From Hydractinia symbiolongicarpus (taxonomy: Eukaryota > Cnidaria > Hydrozoa > Anthoathecata > Hydractiniidae): a stretch of DNA of 64,000 nucleotides. Of this stretch, positions 50,119 through 63,350 are shown piece by piece. The translations under genes and the position numbers were made by a program. The stretch is from assembly GCF_029227915.1 (NCBI RefSeq), contig NC_079879.1, positions 32,246,501 to 32,310,500 on the forward strand, written 5' to 3'. Below the pieces are notes generated by a model, which was given only the letters and a program-made list of their open reading frames with translations, did not search any database and was not told the origin of the DNA. Position 1 is the first letter of the stretch, and each line of letters begins with the position of its first letter.

Positions 50119-51553
50119 TCAGTCCGTTTCACCTACAACGGTTGCGTCACCTATTTGTACCAACATGTATTTAGCGATATGTTTCTGATATTGCTAGGTT
50201 CCATCGCTTTTAACAGTGAAACGATTGACTGTGTGACTTAATTGAACTGATTTTAGACTTCAAACTTATAAATGTTATAAATGAAACAATTGGATCCCAA
50301 GAAATAACATTCTTCTTAATTTGACATGATTGCTCGACTTCGGCTATTACACTGGGCTCTGTGGTGGTGCTTTATCTAAAAGCGTAGATGAATAAGTCAT
50401 TTTTTTACTGTGGGACAAATCCTAGCCGTTATCGCGCGCTGACGAAGTAGAATCAGTTTCAAAACCAACATCTCATCGAATTACTAACGGTATCAGTCCG
50501 TTTCACCTACAACGGTTGCGTCACCTATTTGTACCAACATGTATTTAGCGATATGTTTCTGATATTGCTAGGTTCCATCGCTTTTAACAGTGAAACGATT
50601 GACTGTGTGACTTAATTGAACTGATTTTAGACTTCAAACTTATAAATGTGATAAATGAAACAATTGGATCCCAAGAAATAAAATTCTTCTTAATTTGACA
50701 TGATTGCTCGACTTCGGCTATTACACTGGGCTCTGTGGTAGTGCTTTATTTAAAAGTGTAGATGAATAAGTCATTTTTTTACTGTGGGACAAATCCTAGC
50801 CGTTATCGCGCGCTGACGAAGTAGAATCAGTTTCAAAACCAACATCTCATCGAATTACTAACGGTATCAGTCCGTTTCACCTACAACGGTTGCGTCACCT
50901 ATTTGTACCAACATGTATTTAGCGATATGTTTCTGATATTACTAGGTTCCATCGCTTTTAACAGTGAAACGATTGACTGTGTGACTTAATTGAACTGATT
51001 TTACCTCGTTAATGTGATAAATGAGCCAATTCGATTCCAAGAAATAACATTCTTCTTAAATTGACATGATTGCTGTAACTCAGCGATAACAATGGTCGCT
51101 GTGATAGCGCTTTATTTAAAAGTGTAGAAGAATAAGTCATCTCATACTGTGGGACAAAATCTAGCCGTTAGCGCGCGCTGACGAAATAGGATCAGCTTCA
51201 AAAGCTACATTTCATTGACTTACTAACTGTGTCAGTCCGTTTCCCTTACAACGGTTGCGTCACCTATTCGTACCAACATGTACTTAGCGATATTTTTCTG
51301 ACATTACTCGTTTGCATCGCTTTTAACAGTTAAACGATTGACTGTGTGACTTAATTGAACTGATTTTGGACTTTGACCTTATATATGTGATAAATGAGAC
51401 AATTGGATCCCAAGAAATAACATTATTCTTAATTTGACATGATTGCTCGACTTCGGCTATTACACTGGGCTCTGTGGTGGTGCTTTATTTAAAAGTGTAG
51501 ATAAATAAGTCAGTTTTAACTGTGGGACCAATCCTAGCCGTTTGCGCGCGCTG
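50119..51553 (+). repeat. 2605-bp-offset block, copy 2
   Basis: Monomers 50453, 50827 (365 bp) and 51192 match 47514-48948, with the same 8 bp deletion (junction 51002/51003). Differences noticed: TATCTAAAAGCG near 50375, GGTAGTGC near 50737 and AATGGTCGCTG near 51092. Similarity ends near 51553 where GAAGAGATAGAGAGAACTTC follows. Confidence 0.88.
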
Positions 51554-52052
51554 AAGAGATAGAGAGAACTTCAAAAACTACATTTCATTGACTTTCTAAC
51601 GGTATCAGTCCGTTTGTGTTACAACGGTTGCGTCACATATTCCTACCAACATGTATCTAGCGATACGTTTCTGATGTTACTAGGTTGCATCGCTTTTAAC
51701 GGTGGAACGATTGACTTTTGGACTTAATTGAACTGATTTTAGACTTTGAACTTATAAATGTGATAAATGAAACAATTGGATCCCCAGAAGTAACATTCTT
51801 CTTAATTTTACATGATTGCTCGAACTCAGCGATTACACTGGGCGCAGTGGTAGCGCTTTACTTAAAAATGTAGATAAATAAATCATTTTTTACTTTGGGA
51901 CCCATCCTAACCGTTAGCGCGCGCTGAAGAAATAGAGAGAACTTCAAAAACTACATTTCATTGACTTTCTAACGGTATCAATCCGTTTGAGTTACAACGG
52001 TTTGCGTCACATATTCGTACCAACATGTGTTTAGCGATATGTTTCTGATTTT

Positions 52053-55000
52053 GCTAGGTTCCATCGCTTTTAACAGTGAAACGATTGACTGTGTGACTTA
52101 ATTGAACTGATTTTAGACTTCAAACTTATAAATGTGATAAATGAAACAATTGGATCCCAAGAAATAACATTCTTCTTAATTTGACATGATTGTTCGACTT
52201 CGGCTATTACACTGGGCTCTGTGGTGGTGCTTTATTTAAAAGTGTAGATAAATAAGTCATTTTTTTACTGTGGGACAAATCCTAGCCGTTATCGCGCGCT
52301 GACGAAGTAGAATCAGTTTCAAAACCAACATTCCATCGAATTACTAACGGTATCAGTCCGTTTCACCTACAACGGTTGCGTCACCTATTTGTACCAACAT
52401 GTATTTAGCGATATGTTTCTGATATTACTAGGTTCCATCGCTTTTAACAGTGAAACGATTGACTGTGTGACTTAATTGAACTGATTTTAGACTTTGAACT
52501 TATAAATGTGATAAATGAGACAATTGGACCCCAAGAAATAACATTCTTCTTAATTTGACATGATTGCTCGTCTTCAGCTTTAACACTGGGCTCTGCGGTA
52601 GTGCTTTATTTAAAAGTGTTGATAAATAAGTCAGTTTTAACTGTGGGACAAGTCCTAGCCGTTAGCGCGCGCTGACGAAATAGGATCAGCTTCAAAAGCT
52701 ACATTTCATTGACTTACTAACGGTGTCAGTCCGTTTCACTTACAACGGTTGCGTGACCTATACGTACCAACATGTACTTAGCGATATTTTTCTGACATTA
52801 CTAGTTTGCATCGCTTTTAACAGTTAAACGATTGACTGTGTGACTTAATTGAACTGATTTTGGACATTGACCTTATATATGTGATAAATGAGCCTATTGG
52901 ACTCCAAGAAATGACATTCTTCTTAATTTTACATGATTGCTGGAACTTAGCGATTACACTGGCCGCTGTGACAGCGCTTTATTTAAATCTGTAGATAATT
53001 AAGTCAGTTTTAACTGTGGGACCAATCCTAGCCGTTAGCGCGCGCTGAAGAAATAAAGAAAGTTTCGAAAACTATATTTCATTGACTTTCTAACGGTATC
53101 AGTCCGTTTGAGTTACAGCGGTTTGCGTCACATAATCGTTCCATCATGTGTTTAGCGATATGTTTCTGATATTACTAGGTTCCATCGCTTTTAACAGTGA
53201 AACGATTGACTGTGTGACTTAATTGAACTGATTTTAGACTTCAAACTTATAAATGTGATAAATGAGATAATTGGATCCCAAGAAATAACATTCTTCTTAA
53301 TTTGACATGATTGCTCGACTTCGGCTATTACACTAGGCTCTGTGGTGGTGCTTTATTTAAAAGTGTAGATGAATAAGTCATTTTTTACTGTGGGACAAAT
53401 CCTAGCCGTTAGCGCGCTGACGAAGTAGAATCAGTTTCAAAAACTACATCTCATCGACTTACTAACGGTATCAGTCCGTTTCACCTACAACGGTTGCGTC
53501 ACCTATTTGTACCAACATGTATTTAGCGATATGTTTCTGATATTAGTAGGTTGCATTGCTTTTAACGGTGAAACGATTGACTGTGGGACTTAATTGAACT
53601 GATTTTGGACTTTGACCTTGTTAATGTGATAAATGAGCCAATTCGACTCCGAGAAATAACATTCTTCTTAATTTGACATGATTGCTGTAACTCAGCGATA
53701 ACAATGGCCGTTGTGATAGCGCTTTATTTAAAAGTGTAGATGAATAAGTCAGTTTTAACTGTGGGACCAATCCTAGCCGTTAGCGCGCGCTGAAGAAATA
53801 GAGAAAGTTTCGAAAACTATATTTCATTGACTTTCTAACGGTATCAGTCCGTTTGAGTTACAACGGTTTGCGTCACATATTCGTTCCAACATGTGTTTAG
53901 CGATATGTTTCTGATATTACTAGGTTCCATCGCTTTTAACAGTGAAACGATTGACTGTTTGACTTAATTGAACTGATTTTAGACTTCAAACTTATAAATG
54001 TGATAAATGAGACAATTGGATCCCAAGAAATAACATTCTTCTTAATTTGACATGATTGCTCGACTTCGGCTATTACACTGGGCTCTGTGGTGGTGCTTTA
54101 TTTAAAAGTGTAGATGAATAAGTCATTTTTTACTGTGGGACAAATCCTAGCCGTTAGCGCGCTGACGAAGTAGAATCAGTTTCAAAAACTACATCTCATC
54201 GACTTACTAACGGTATCAGTCCGTTTCACCTACAACGGTTGCGTCACCTATTTGTACCAACATGTATTTAGCGATATGTTTCTGATATTACTAGGTTGCA
54301 TTGCTTTTAACGGTGAAACGATTGACTGTGGGACTTAATTGAACTGATTTTGGACTTTGACCTTGTTAATGTGATAAATGAGCCAATTCGACTCCGAGAA
54401 ATAACATTCTTCTTAATTTGACATGATTGCTGTAACTCAGCGATAACAATGGCCGCTGTGATAGCGCTTTATTTAAAAGTGTAGATGAATAAGTCATCTT
54501 TTACTGTAGGACAAATTCTAGCCGTTAGCGCGCGCTGACTAAATAGGATCAGCTTCAAAGCTACATTTCATTGACTTACTAACGGTGTCAGTCCGTGTCA
54601 CTTACAACGGTTGCGTCACCTAATCGTACCAACATGTACTTAGCGATATTTTTCTGACATTACTAGTTTGCATCGCTTTTAACAGTTAAACAATTGACTG
54701 TGTGACTTAATTGAACTGATTTTGGACTTTGACCTTATATAAGTGATAAATGAGACAATTGCATCCCAAGAAATAACATTCTTCTTAATTTGACATGATT
54801 GCTCGACTTCGGCTATTACACTGGGCTCTGTGGTGGTGCTTTATTTAAAAGTGTAGATAAATCAGTCAGATTTAACTGTGGGACCATTCCTAGCCGTTAG
54901 CGCGTGCTGAAGAAATAGAGAAAGTTTCAAAAACTACATTTCATTGACTTTCTAACGGTATCAGTCCGTTTGTGTTACAACGGTTGCGTCACATATTCGT

Positions 55001-56039
55001 ACCAACATGTATTTAGCGATACGTTTCTGATGTTACTAGGTTGTATCGCTTTTAACGGTGGAACGATTGACTATTGGACTTAATTGAACTGATTTTAGAC
55101 TTTGAACTTATAAATGTGATAAATGAAACAATTGGATCCCCAGAAGTAACATTCTTCTTAATTTTACATGATTGCTCGAACTCAGCGATTACATTGGGCG
55201 CTGTGGTAGCGCTTTACTTAAAAATGTAGATAAATAAGTCATTTTTTACTGTGGGACCAATCCTAACCATTAGCGCGCGCTGAAGAAATAGAGAAAGTTT
55301 CAAAATCTACATTTCATTGACTTTTTAACGGTATCAGTCCGTTTGAGTTACAAGGGTTGCGTCACATATTCGTACCAACATGTATTTAGCGATACGTTTC
55401 TGATGTTACTAGGTTGCATCGCTTTTAACGGTGGAACGATTGACTATTGGACTTAATTGAACTGATTTTAGACTTTGAACTTATAAATGTGATAAATGAA
55501 ACAATTGGATCCCCAGAAGTAACATTCTTCTTAATTTGACATGATTGCTCGCCTTCAGCTTTCACACTGGGTGCTGTGGTAGCGCTTTACTTAAAAATGT
55601 AGATAAATAAGTCATTTTTTACTGTGGGAGCAATCCTAACCGTTAGCGCGCGCTGAAGAAATAGAGAAAGTTTCGAAAACTACATTTCATTGAGTTTCTA
55701 ACGGTATCAGTCCGTTTAAGTTACAACGGTTGCGTCACATATTCGTACCAACATGCATTTAACGATATGTTTCTGATGTTACTAGGTTGCATCGCTCTTA
55801 ACGGTGGAACGATTGACTATGGGCCTTAATTGAACTGATTTTAGACTTCAAACTTATAAATGTGATAAATGAGACAATTGGACCCCCAGGAATAACATTC
55901 TTCTTAATTTGACATGATTGCTCGAACTCAGCGATTACACTTGGCGCTGGGGTAGCGCTTTACTTAAAAATGTAGATAAATAAGTCATTTTTTACTGTGG
56001 GACCAATCCTAACCGTTAGCGCGCGCTGAAGAAATAGAG
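52053..56039 (+). repeat. Distant copy of 39380-43367 (offset about 12672)
   Basis: Monomers 52313, 52686, 53059, 53431, 53804, 54176, 54549, 54921, 55294 and 55667 follow the order of 39641-42995. One extra D monomer (56040-56412), close to 55667, lies here, after which 56413-57145 continues to match 43368-44100 at an offset of 13045. Confidence 0.87.
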
Positions 56040-56785
56040 AAAGTTTCGAAAACTACATTTCATTGAGTTTCTAACGGTATCAGTCCGTTTGAGTTACAAC
56101 GGTTGCGTCACATATTCGTACCAACATGCATTTAACGATATGTTTCTGATGTTACTAGGTTGCATCGCTCTTAACGGTGGAACGATTGACTATGGGCCTT
56201 AATGGAACTGATTTTAGACTTCAAACTTATAAATGTGATAAATGAGACAATTGGACCCCCAGGAATAACATTCTTCTTAATTTGACATGATTGCTCGAAC
56301 TCAGCGATTACACTGGGCGCTGTGGGAGCGCTTTACTTAAAAATGTAGATAAATAAGTCATTTTTTACTGTGGGACCAATCCTAACCGTTAGCGCGCGCT
56401 GAAGAAATAGAGAAAGTTTCGAAAACTACATTTCATTGACTTTCTAACGGTATCAGTCCGTTTGAGTTACAACGGTTGCGTCACATATTCGTACGAACAT
56501 GTATTTAGCGATATGTTTCTGATGTTACTAGGTTGCATTGCTGTTAACGGTGGAACGATTGACTATGGGCCTTAATTGAACTGATTTTAGACTTCAAACT
56601 TATAAATGTGATAAATGAGACAAATGGACCCCTAGGAATAACATTCTTCTTAATTTGACATGATTGCTCGAACTCAGCGATTACACTGGGCGCTGTGGTA
56701 TCGCTATACTTAAAAATGTAGATAAATAAGTCATTTTTTACTGTGGGACGAATCCTAACTGTTAGCGCGCGCTGAAGAAATACAG

Positions 56786-57525
56786 ACAACTTCAAAAACT
56801 ACATTTCATTGACTTTCTCACGGTATCAGTCCGTTTGAGTTACAACGGTTGCGTCACATATTCGTACCAACATGTATTGAGCGATATTTTTCTGATATTG
56901 CTAGGTTGCATCGTTCTTAACAGTGGAACGATTGACTATGGGCCTTAATTGAACTGATTTTAGACTTCAAACTTATAAATGTGATAAATGAGACAATTGG
57001 ACCCCCAGGAATAACATTCTTCTTAATTTGACATGATTGCTCGACTTCAGCTTTCACACTGGGCGCTGTGGTAGCGCTTTACTTAAAAATGTAGATAAAT
57101 AAGTCATTTTTTACTGTGGGAGCAATCCTAACCGTTAGCGCGCGCTGAAGAAACAGAGAAAGTTTCGAAAACTACATTTCATTGACTTTCTAACGGTATC
57201 AGTCCGTTTGAGTTACAACGGTTGCGTCACATATTCGTACCAACATGCATTTAACGATATGTTTCTGATGTTACTAGGTTGCAGCGCTCTTAACGGTGGA
57301 ATGATTGACTATGGGCCTTAATTGAACTGATTTTAGACTTCAAACTTATAAATGTGATAAATGAGACAATTGGACCCCAGGAATAACATTCTTCTTAATT
57401 TGACATGATTGCTCGAACTCAGCGATTACACTGGGCGCTGTGGTAGCGCTTTACTTAAAAATGTAGATAAATAAGTCATTTTTTACTGTGGGACCAATCC
57501 TAACCGTTAGCGGGCGCTGAAGAAA
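56786..57525 (+). repeat. 2610-bp-offset D block, copy 1
   Basis: Monomer pair 56786 and 57159, recognised by TACAGACAACTTC, CTTTCTCACGG, GCAGCGCTCTTAACGG, GGTGGAATGATTG and GGACCCCAGG, ending in AGCGGGCGCTG. It returns at 59396-60135; its second monomer returns a third time at 62378. Confidence 0.85.
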
Positions 57526-59395
57526 TAGAGAAAGTTTCGAAAACTACATTTCATTGAGTTTCTAACGGTATCAGTCCGTTTGAGTTACAACGGTTGCGTC
57601 ACATATTCGTACCAACATGCATTTAACGATATGTTTCTGATGTTACTAGGTTGCATCGCTCTTAACGGTGGAACGATTGACTATGGGCCTTAATGGAACT
57701 GATTTTAGACTTCAAACTTATAAATGTGATAAATGAGACAATTGGACCCCCAGGAATAACATTCTTCTTAATTTGACATGATTGCTCGAACTCAGCGATT
57801 ACACTGGGCGCTGTGGTAGCGCTTTACTTAAAAATGTAGATAAATAAGTCATTTTTTACTGTGGGACCAATCCTAACCGTTAGCGCGCGCTGAAGAAATA
57901 GAGAAAGTTTCGAAAACTACATTTCATTGACTTTCTAACGGTATCAGTCCGTTTGAGTTACAACGGTTGCGTCACATATTCGTACGAACATGTATTTAGC
58001 GATATGTTTCTGATGTTACTAGGTTGCATTGCTGTTAACGGTGGAACGATTGACTATGGGCCTTAATTGAACTGATTTTAGACTTCAAACTTATAAATGT
58101 GATAAATGAGACAAATGGACCCCCAGGAATAACATTCTTCTTAATTTGACATGATTGCTCGAACTCAGCGATTACACTGGGCGCTGTGGTATCGCTATAC
58201 TTAAAAATGTAGATAAATAAGTCATTTTTTACTGTGGGACCAATCCTAACCGTTAGCGCGCGCTGAAGAAATAGAGAAAGTTTCGAAAACTACATTTCAT
58301 TGACTTTCTAACGGTATCAGTCCGTTTGAGTTACAACGGTTGCGTCACATATTCGTACGAACATGTATTTAGCGATATGTTTCTGATGTTACTAGGTTGC
58401 ATTGCTGTTAACGGTGGAACGATTGACTATGGGCCTTAATTGAACTGATTTTAGACTTCAAACTTATAAATGTGATAAATGAGACAAATGGACCCCCAGG
58501 AATAACATTCTTCTTAATTTGACATGATTGCTCGAACTCAGCGATTACACTGGGCGCTGTGGTATCGCTATACTTAAAAATGTAGATAAATAAGTCATTT
58601 TTTACTGTGGGACCAATCCTAACTGTTAGCGCGCGCTGATGAAATACAGACAACTTCAAAAACTACATTTCATTGACTTTCTAACGGTATCAGTCCGTTT
58701 GAGTTACAACGGTTGCGTCACATATTCGTACCAACATGTATTTAGCGATATGTTTCTGATGTTACTAGGTTGCGTCGCTTTTAACGGTGGAACGATTGAC
58801 TATGGGCCTTAATTGAACTGATTTTGGACTTTGACCTTATATACGTGATAAATGAGCCTATTGGACTCCAAGAAATAACATTCTTCTTAATTTGACATGA
58901 TTGCTGGAACTCAGCGATTACACTGGGCGCTGTGATAGCGCTTTATTTAAAGCTGTAGATAAATAAGTTATTTTTTACTGTGAGACCAATCCTAACCGTT
59001 AGCGGGCGCTGAAGAAATAGAGAAAGTTTCGAAAACTACATTTCATTGAGTTTCTAACGGTATCAGTCCGTTTGAGTTACAACGGTTGCGTCACATATTC
59101 GTACCAGCATGCATTTAACGATATGTTTCTGATGTTACTAGGTTGCATCGCTCTTAACGGTGGAACGATTGACTATGGGCCTTAATTGAACTGATTTTAG
59201 ACTTCAAACTTATAAATGTGATAAATGAGACAATTGGACCCCCAGGAATAACATTCTTCTTAATTTGACATGATTGCTCGAACTCAGCGATTACACTGGG
59301 CGCTGGGGTAGCGCTTTACTTAAAAATGTAGATAAATAAGTCATTTTTTACTGTGGGACCAATCCTAACAGTTAGCGCGCGCTGAAGAAATACAG

Positions 59396-60135
59396 ACAAC
59401 TTCAAAAACTACATTTCATTGACTTTCTCACGGTATCAGTCCGTTTGAGTTACAACGGTTGCGTCACATATTCGTACCAACATGTATTGAGCGATATTTT
59501 TCTGATATTGCTAGGTTGCATCGCTCTTAACAGTGGAACGATTGACTATGGGCCTTAATTGAACTGATTTTAGACTTCAAACTTATAAATGTGATAAATG
59601 AGATAATTGGACCCCCAGGAATAACATTCTTCTTAATTTGACATGTTTGCTCGACTTCAGCTTTCACACTGGGCGCTGTGATAGCGCTTTACTTAAAAAT
59701 GTAGATAAATAAGTCATTTTTTACTGTGGGAGCAATCCTAACCGTTAGCGCGCGCTGAAGAAATAGAGAAAGTTTCGAAAACTACATTTCATTGACTTTC
59801 TAACGGTATCAGTCCGTTTGAGTTACAACGGTTGCGTCACATATTCGTACCAACATGCATTTAACGATATGTTTCTGATGTTACTAGGTTGCAGCGCTCT
59901 TAACGGTGGAATGATTGACTATGGGCCTTAATTGAACTGATTTTAGACTTCAAACTTATAAATGTGATAAATGAGACAATTGGACCCCAGGAATAACATT
60001 CTTCTTAATTTGACATGATTGCTCGAACTCAGCGATTACACTGGGCGCTGTGGTAGTGCTTTACTTAAAAATGTAGATAAATAAGTCATTTTTTACTGTG
60101 GGACCAATCCTAACCGTTAGCGGGCGCTGAAGGGA
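59396..60135 (+). repeat. 2610-bp-offset D block, copy 2
   Basis: Monomers 59396 and 59769 match 56786 and 57159. Small differences: GAGATAATTGG near 59600, CATGTTTGCTC near 59642 and GGTAGTGCTT near 60053. It is followed by the AAGGGATAGAGACAAC junction that also follows the third copy at 62740. Confidence 0.85.
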
Positions 60136-60367
60136 TAGAGACAACTTCAAAAACTACATTTCATTGACTTTCTAACGGTATCAGTCCGTTTGAGTTACAA
60201 CGGTTGCGTCACATATTCGTACCAACATGTACTTAGCGATACGTTTCTGATGTTACTAGGTTGCATCGCTTTTAACGGTGGAACGATTGACTATTGGACA
60301 TAATTGAACTGATTTTAGACTTTGAACTTTTAAATGTGATAAATGAAACAATTGGATCCCCAGAGGT

Positions 60368-61017
60368 AACATTCTTCTTAATTTGATCGGATTGCTCGAC
60401 TTCAGCTATTACACTGTGCTCTGTGATAGCGCTTTATTTAAAACTGTAGATAAATAAGTTATTTTTTACTGTGGGACCAATCCAAGCCGTTAGCCGGCGC
60501 TGAAGAATCAGGGAAATTTTCAAAAACTACATTTCATTGACTTTCTAACGGTATCAGTCCGTTTGTGTTACAACGGTTGCGTCACATATTCGTACCAACA
60601 TGTACTTAGCGATACGTTTCTGATGTTACTAGGTTGCATCGCTTTTAACGGTGGAACGATTGACTATTGGACATAATTGAACTGATTTTAGACTTTGAAC
60701 TTTTAAATGTGATAAATGAAACAATTGGATCCCCAGAGGTAACATTCTTCTTAATTTTACATGATTGCTCGAACTCAGCGATTACATTGGGCGCTGTGGT
60801 AGCGCTTTACTTAAAAATGTAGATAAATAAGTCATTTTTTACTGTGGGACCAATCCTAACCGTTAGCGCGCGCTGAAGAAATAGAGAAAGATTCAAGAAC
60901 TACATTTCATTGTCTTTCTAACGGTATCAGTTTGTTTGAGTTTCAAAGGTTGTGTCACATATTTGTACCAACATGTGTTTAGCGATATGTTTCTGATATT
61001 ACTAGGTTCCATCGCTT
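60368..61017 (+). repeat. 2983-bp-offset tract, copy 1
   Basis: Contains rare AATTTGATCGGATTG, CACTGTGCTCTGTG, ATCCAAGCCGTTAGCCGGCGC, GAAGAATCAG, GGACATAATTG, CCAGAGGTAAC and TTTGTTTGAGTTTCAAAGG. All recur in the last 650 bases of the window. Confidence 0.87.
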
Positions 61018-63350
61018 TTAATAGTGAAACGATTGACTGTGTGACTTAATTAAATTGATTTTAGACTTCAAACTTATAAATGTGATAAATGAGACAATTG
61101 GATCCCAAGAAATAACATTCTTCTTAATTTGACATGATTGCTCGACTTCGGCTATTACATTGGCTCTGTGGTGGTGCTTTATTTAAAAGTGTAGATAAAT
61201 AAGTCAGTTTTAACTGTGGGACCAATCTTAGCCGTTAGCGCGCGCTGAAGAAATAGAGAAAGTTTCGAAATCTACATTTCATTGACTTTCTAACGGTATC
61301 AGTCCGTTTGAGTTACAACGGTTGCGTCACATATTCGTACCAACATGCATTTAACGATATGTTTCTGATGTTACTAGGTTGCATCGCTCTTAACGGTGGA
61401 ACGATTGACTATGGGCCTTAATTGAACTGATTTTAGACTTCAAACTTATAAATGTGATAAATGAGACAATTGGACCCCCAGGAATAACATTCTTCTTATT
61501 TTGACATGATTGCTCGAACTCAGCGATTACACTGGGCGCTGGGGTAGCGCTTTACTTAAAAATGTAGATAAATAAGTCATTTTTTACTGTGGGACCAATC
61601 CTAACCGTTAGCGCGCGCTGAAGAAATAGAGAAAGTTTCGAAAACTGCATTTCATTGAGTTTCTAACGGTATCAGTCCGTTTGAGTTACAACGGTTGCGT
61701 CACATATTCGTACCAACATGCATTTAACGATATGTTTCTGATGTTACTAGGTTGCATCGCTCTTAACGGTGGAACGATTGACTATGGGCCTTAATGGAAC
61801 TGATTTTAGATTTCAAACTTATAAATGTGATAAATGAGACAATTGGACCCCCAGGAATAACATTCTTCTTAATTTGACATGATTGCTCGAACTCAGCGAT
61901 TACACTGGGCGCTGTGGTAGCGCTTTACTTAAAAATGTAGATAAATAAGTCATTTTTTACTGTGGGACCAATCCTAACCGTTAGCGCGCGCTGAAGAAAT
62001 AGAGAAAGTTTCAAAAACTACATTTCATTGACTTTCTAACGGTATCAGTCCGTTTGAGTTACAACGGTTGCGTCACATATTCGTACGAACATGTATTTAG
62101 CGATATGTTTCTGATGTTACTAGGTTGCATTGATGTTAACGGTGGAACGATTGACTATGGGCCTTAATTGAACTGATTTTGGACTTTGACCTTATAAATG
62201 TGATAAATGAGACAAATGGACCCCCAGGAATAACATTCTTCTTAATTTGACATGATTGCTCGAACTCAGCGATTACACTGGGCGCTGTGGTATCGCTTTA
62301 CTTAAAAATGTAGATAAATAAGTCATTTTTTACTGTGGGAGCAATCCTAACCGTTAGCGCGCGCTGAAGAAATAGAGAAAGTTTCGAAAACTACATTTCA
62401 TTGACTTTCTAACGGTATCAGTCCGTTTGAGTTACAACGGTTGCGTCACATATTCGTACCAACATGCATTTAACGATATGTTTCTGATGTTACTAGGTTG
62501 CAGCGCTCTTAACGGTGGAATGATTGACTATGGGCCTTAATTGAACTGATTTTAGACTTCAAACTTATAAATGTGATAAATGAGACAATTGGACCCCAGG
62601 AATAACATTCTTCTTAATTTGACATGATTGCTCGAACTCAGCGATTACACTGGGCGCTGTGGTAGCGCTTTACTTAAAAATGTAGATAAATAAGTCATTT
62701 TTTACTGTGGGACCAATCCTAACCGTTAGCGGGCGCTGAAGGGATAGAGACAACTTCAAAAACTACATTTCATTGACTTTCTAACGGTATCAGTCCGTTT
62801 GAGTTACAATGGTTGCGTCACATATTCGTACCAACATGTATTTAGCGATATGTTTCTGATGTTACTAGGTTGCGTCGCTTTTAACGGTGGAACGATTGAC
62901 TATGGGCCTTAATTGAACTGATTTTGGACTTTGACCTTATATACGTGATAAATGAGCCTATTGGACTCCAAGAAATAACATTCTTCTTAATTTGACATGA
63001 TTGCTGGAACTCAGCGATTACACTGGGCGCTGTGATAGCGCTTTATTTAAAACTGTAGATAAATAAGTTATTTTTTACTGTGGGACCAATCCTAGCCGTT
63101 AGCCGGCGCTGAAGAAATAGAGAAATTTTCAAAAACTACATTTCATTGACTTTCTAACGGTATCAGTCCGTTTGAGTTACAACGGTTTGCGTCACATATT
63201 CGTACCAACATGTGTTTAGCGATATGTTTCTGATATTACTAGCTTCCATCGCTTTTAACAGTGAAACGATTGACTGTGTGACTTAATTGAACTGATTTCA
63301 GACTTCAAACTTATAAATGTGATAAATGAGACAATTGGACCCCAAGAAAT

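Larger units (their letters stand above)
45606..54920 (+). repeat. Mixed type A/C satellite domain, second block
   Basis: Monomers start at 45606, 45978, 46351, 46724, 47101, 47474, 47848, 48222, 48587, 48960, 49333, 49706, 50079, 50453, 50827, 51192, 51565, 51938, 52313, 52686, 53059, 53431, 53804, 54176 and 54549. It uses the same monomer set as 31-42 kb. Monomers 48960 and 49706 share the rare TAGACATTGAAC, AATTTGATAAATG, AACAATTGCATCC and CATGATAGCTCG sites, also found at 38894. Confidence 0.9.
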
